Below, piece by piece: positions 6,901-9,147 of a stretch of 9,147 nt of DNA. The stretch's first letter is position 1. Each line of letters starts with the position of its first letter. The DNA is from Candidatus Arcanibacter lacustris. GTDB taxonomy: Bacteria > Pseudomonadota > Alphaproteobacteria > Rickettsiales > Arcanibacteraceae. The notes beneath the pieces were generated by a model. It was given only the letters and a program-made list of their open reading frames with translations, did not search any database and was not told the origin of the DNA. The DNA lies in contig JYHA01000140.1 in assembly GCA_000970895.1 (NCBI GenBank), positions 1-9,147 on the forward strand, written 5' to 3'. The position numbers and the translations under genes are program-made.

Positions 6901-8184
6901 TTAATTTACCAAATTATCTAGAATTAACTCTTCCTTTACATCATCATAAGTTGCAAGCTCTGCAAATCTTAACCATGAAATAGTAGTTTTTAAAATTTTC
7001 TGAGAATCTTCTGTTACAAATTTTTGCATCAATATATTGATCAAATCTTCTCTAACAATTGTATGGTTAGCGCTATTATTTAACATATTATAGATAGTAC
7101 CAATAAATTGAATATTTGCTACCACATGTTCTCTAAAGATTTTTTTTCTAGAGTCATTATCTGCATCTAAAAATATATTACCAGATGAGCTCAACCTTAT
7201 ATTATCTTGTTCTACTTCAATAAATCTTAGCAATCTTAAATCATCAATATAATTTAAGATGGTAATATTTTCTAATTTTAACAAATCTATCAAAGATGCA
7301 ATATTAGTACTATTATTATCAAATTTAGCTCTCAATTCTTCAATAAAGTGAATCAAATTAATAATAGGAGATGTTTGAGGATAATTTTTCTTCGCATTTT
7401 CATTATGATGGGCACCATTTGTATTAGTCATAATAGCATATAAATTAGATACAGTTTCTATAAATTGACTCGATGATGCATCTCGAGGATGGACTAAATT
7501 AATATCAACATTAGCTAATATTCTACCAGGATTAGAAGATAAAACGATCACCTTATCACAAAGCTTTACTGCCTCTTCAATACTATGAGTGACAATTACA
7601 ATCGATTTAATTGACAAGATATTACGCTCATACCATAGATCGAGCAAATCAGTTTTAAGAGCATTACCTGTTAAATAATCAAGAGCAGAAAATGGCTCAT
7701 CCATTAATAAAATCTCAGGATCAACCACCATAGCTCTTGCAAAACCAACACGCTGTCTCATCCCTCCTGATAATTCTTTAGGATAAGCCTCTTCGTAACC
7801 TCTAAGCCCCACTAAATTAATTGCCTTTTCACCTTTTTCTTTGATTTGTTTTTCAGTGAACTTCTTTTTATCCAAACCAATCGTGACATTTTCAAAAATA
7901 TTAAGCCAAGGTATCAGTCCAAAAGTTTGGAATATCATAGACATTCTGGATTCTACTTCTCCAACTGGTTTTTCATGATATAAAACCTCACCCTCAGATG
8001 GTTCAATCAGTCCTGAGATAACTCTAAGTATGGTAGATTTTCCTGATCCTGATCTACCAATGACACCTAAAATCTCGCCTTCTTTTAGCTCAAAATTAAT
8101 ATCATCAAGAATAGTAACTTGGACATCTTTCTGAGTATATTTTTTACTGATTTTCTTTACTTGTAATAAAGTTTTTCTTTCCAT
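6901..8184 (-). CDS. Nitrate/sulfonate/bicarbonate-type ABC transporter ATPase with AAA-associated C-terminal domain
   Basis: Cytoplasmic ATPase that powers the adjacent permease. All nucleotide-binding motifs are present: Walker A GRSGSGKST (43-51), Q-loop Q86, signature LSGGMRQR (138-145), Walker B ILLMDEP (158-164) and switch histidine H200 in VTHS. The phrase SALDYLTGNALKTDLLDLW and the overall pattern fit the NrtD/SsuB/TauB group. Residues from about 273 to 420 match the AAA-associated C-terminal domain (AAA_assoc_C, PF09821) found on a subset of these ATPases, including the typical SRKKIFREHVV segment (345-355). That domain makes the protein 427 rather than about 260 residues; its role is thought to be regulatory. 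The start has GGAG 12 bases upstream, overlapping the permease stop region. The next gene, the chemoreceptor, begins one base after the stop. Substrate unknown. Confidence 0.9.
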   Translation of the reverse strand: MERKTLLQVKKISKKYTQKDVQVTILDDINFELKEGEILGVIGRSGSGKSTILRVISGLIEPSEGEVLYHEKPVGEVESRMSMIFQTFGLIPWLNIFENVTIGLDKKKFTEKQIKEKGEKAINLVGLRGYEEAYPKELSGGMRQRVGFARAMVVDPEILLMDEPFSALDYLTGNALKTDLLDLWYERNILSIKSIVIVTHSIEEAVKLCDKVIVLSSNPGRILANVDINLVHPRDASSSQFIETVSNLYAIMTNTNGAHHNENAKKNYPQTSPIINLIHFIEELRAKFDNNSTNIASLIDLLKLENITILNYIDDLRLLRFIEVEQDNIRLSSSGNIFLDADNDSRKKIFREHVVANIQFIGTIYNMLNNSANHTIVREDLINILMQKFVTEDSQKILKTTISWLRFAELATYDDVKEELILDNLVN

Positions 8185-8196
8185 GATACTAAAAAT

Positions 8197-8200
8197 CTCC
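8197..8200 (-). promoter_or_regulatory. Ribosome binding site of the ABC ATPase
   Basis: GGAG on the minus strand, overlapping by one base the TAG stop of the permease (8202-8200), 12 bases before the ATG at 8184. The spacing is slightly long but no better site exists, and it points to coupled translation. Confidence 0.5.
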
Positions 8201-9147
8201 TATTCAAGACGATATCTTTTGGAAACATAATTATATAATGGCTTCCAAACCAGATTATTTATCACTAATACAAAAGCTACCATAACCATAATACCAAGAG
8301 CAATATGTGCATTATTTCCTGCATTTGTATTCATTGTTATATAAGAACCAAGTCCTTCTGCAGTTAATGTATTACTACCCCAAGTAATCACTTCTGATAT
8401 AATACTTGCATTCCAAGAACCACCAGCGGCCGTTATTAATCCAGTCACATAGAAAGGAGCAATGGCTGGCAAAACAATTTTAAGATTTCTATTTAAATAA
8501 CTTAATTTACAAATAGCTCCTGCTTCGAGTAATTCTGTAGGAATTGTCTGTGCACCACCTATTACATTGTATAAAATATACCACTGGGAACCAACGACAA
8601 TCATCGCACTTAACCAAATATTTGGGTTTAAATTAAAATGCATAATTACGATGACAAATAATGGATAATAGAAATTTGCAGGTATGGCAGTTAAAAATTG
8701 CGTGACTGGCTGCAAATGCTTTACTAATTTTGGTCTCATACCAATATAAATTCCAACAGGAACCCAAACTAGAGAACTAAGTAGTAGTAAGATCATCACC
8801 CTAAGACCCGTATAAGAGCCAAGTTTGATAGTAAGCATCAGATCTTTCATTGACAAATGATTAACGCAAAGACCATAAATAATATTTGCTACATTATAAA
8901 ATGCCCAAACAACAAATGCCCACCATAATATTTCTGCAAATCTTGCAATAATTTTAATTTGTGCAGAGATAATCTTTGGAAGGCGAATATCGTAAATAGC
9001 AGAGGCTAATTTTCTAATAGGAGAGAATGCACATAATACTAAATTAGAATTTTGTAAATAAGTCAAAAACCAACAATTTTGCTTACTAGCTGATCCGATA
9101 TTAAACTCATATCTAAATTGATAAGACCAAGCAATCAAAGGCTTAAA
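8200..9147 (-). CDS. Nitrate/sulfonate/bicarbonate-type ABC permease, C-terminal part, probably a tandem double permease (5' end outside window)
   Basis: Inner-membrane channel subunit. The frame stays open to the window edge, so the N-terminus is missing; the TTG at 9138 is not a convincing start. About six hydrophobic membrane segments follow. The EAA loop is visible as ELLEAGAICKLSYLNRNL followed by KIVLPAIAPF, and the later SWNASIISEVITWG...TAEGLGSYI stretch is typical of this permease group. The first residues inside the window (FKPLIAWSYQFRYEF) resemble the protein's own C-terminus (WKPLYNYVSKRYRLE), which suggests that the end of one permease domain is followed by a second complete one, as in known double-permease members of this family that run to about 550-600 residues. 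It heads the operon seen here; the ATPase follows after 15 bases. No substrate-binding protein is in the window. Confidence 0.85.
   Translation of the reverse strand, partial: FKPLIAWSYQFRYEFNIGSASKQNCWFLTYLQNSNLVLCAFSPIRKLASAIYDIRLPKIISAQIKIIARFAEILWWAFVVWAFYNVANIIYGLCVNHLSMKDLMLTIKLGSYTGLRVMILLLLSSLVWVPVGIYIGMRPKLVKHLQPVTQFLTAIPANFYYPLFVIVIMHFNLNPNIWLSAMIVVGSQWYILYNVIGGAQTIPTELLEAGAICKLSYLNRNLKIVLPAIAPFYVTGLITAAGGSWNASIISEVITWGSNTLTAEGLGSYITMNTNAGNNAHIALGIMVMVAFVLVINNLVWKPLYNYVSKRYRLE

Overview
The window is AT-rich and reads like the genome of a Rickettsiales-type or similar host-associated alphaproteobacterium. The base composition, a full-length insertion sequence, a gene truncated beside it, and the make-up of the chemoreceptor's signalling domain all suggest this. 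The taxonomic call is an inference; no rRNA or other marker gene is present.

Right side, minus strand (9147 down to 4974): a tight operon. It starts beyond the right edge with a nitrate/sulfonate/bicarbonate-type ABC permease, apparently a tandem double permease of which only the second half and the end of the first are inside. Next comes its ATPase, which carries the family's C-terminal AAA-associated domain. Then, after a single base, comes a transmembrane methyl-accepting chemotaxis protein. The order suggests that uptake of a small anion and its sensing are expressed together. No substrate-binding protein lies in the window.

Centre (3251-4848): a complete, probably functional IS of the IS4/IS1634 group on the plus strand. 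It has 25-26 bp imperfect terminal inverted repeats, a 5 bp TTAAT target duplication, a 476-residue DDE transposase, an upstream terminator-like hairpin, and a promoter overlapping a palindrome that repeats part of the terminal repeats.

Left side, minus strand (3250 down to 140): a second operon whose 5' end abuts the IS. Its first gene is a phytase-like beta-propeller protein that has lost its N-terminus; 21 conserved-looking codons remain between the IS and the first ATG. Twelve bases later comes a 726-residue protein with an ADP-ribosylglycohydrolase (DraG/ARH) core and an unrecognised C-terminal region of about 290 residues. The IS lies between these genes and any upstream promoter, so their present expression is uncertain.

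The remaining stretches, 1-139 and 4854-4973, are AT-rich and short, and hold no convincing gene.
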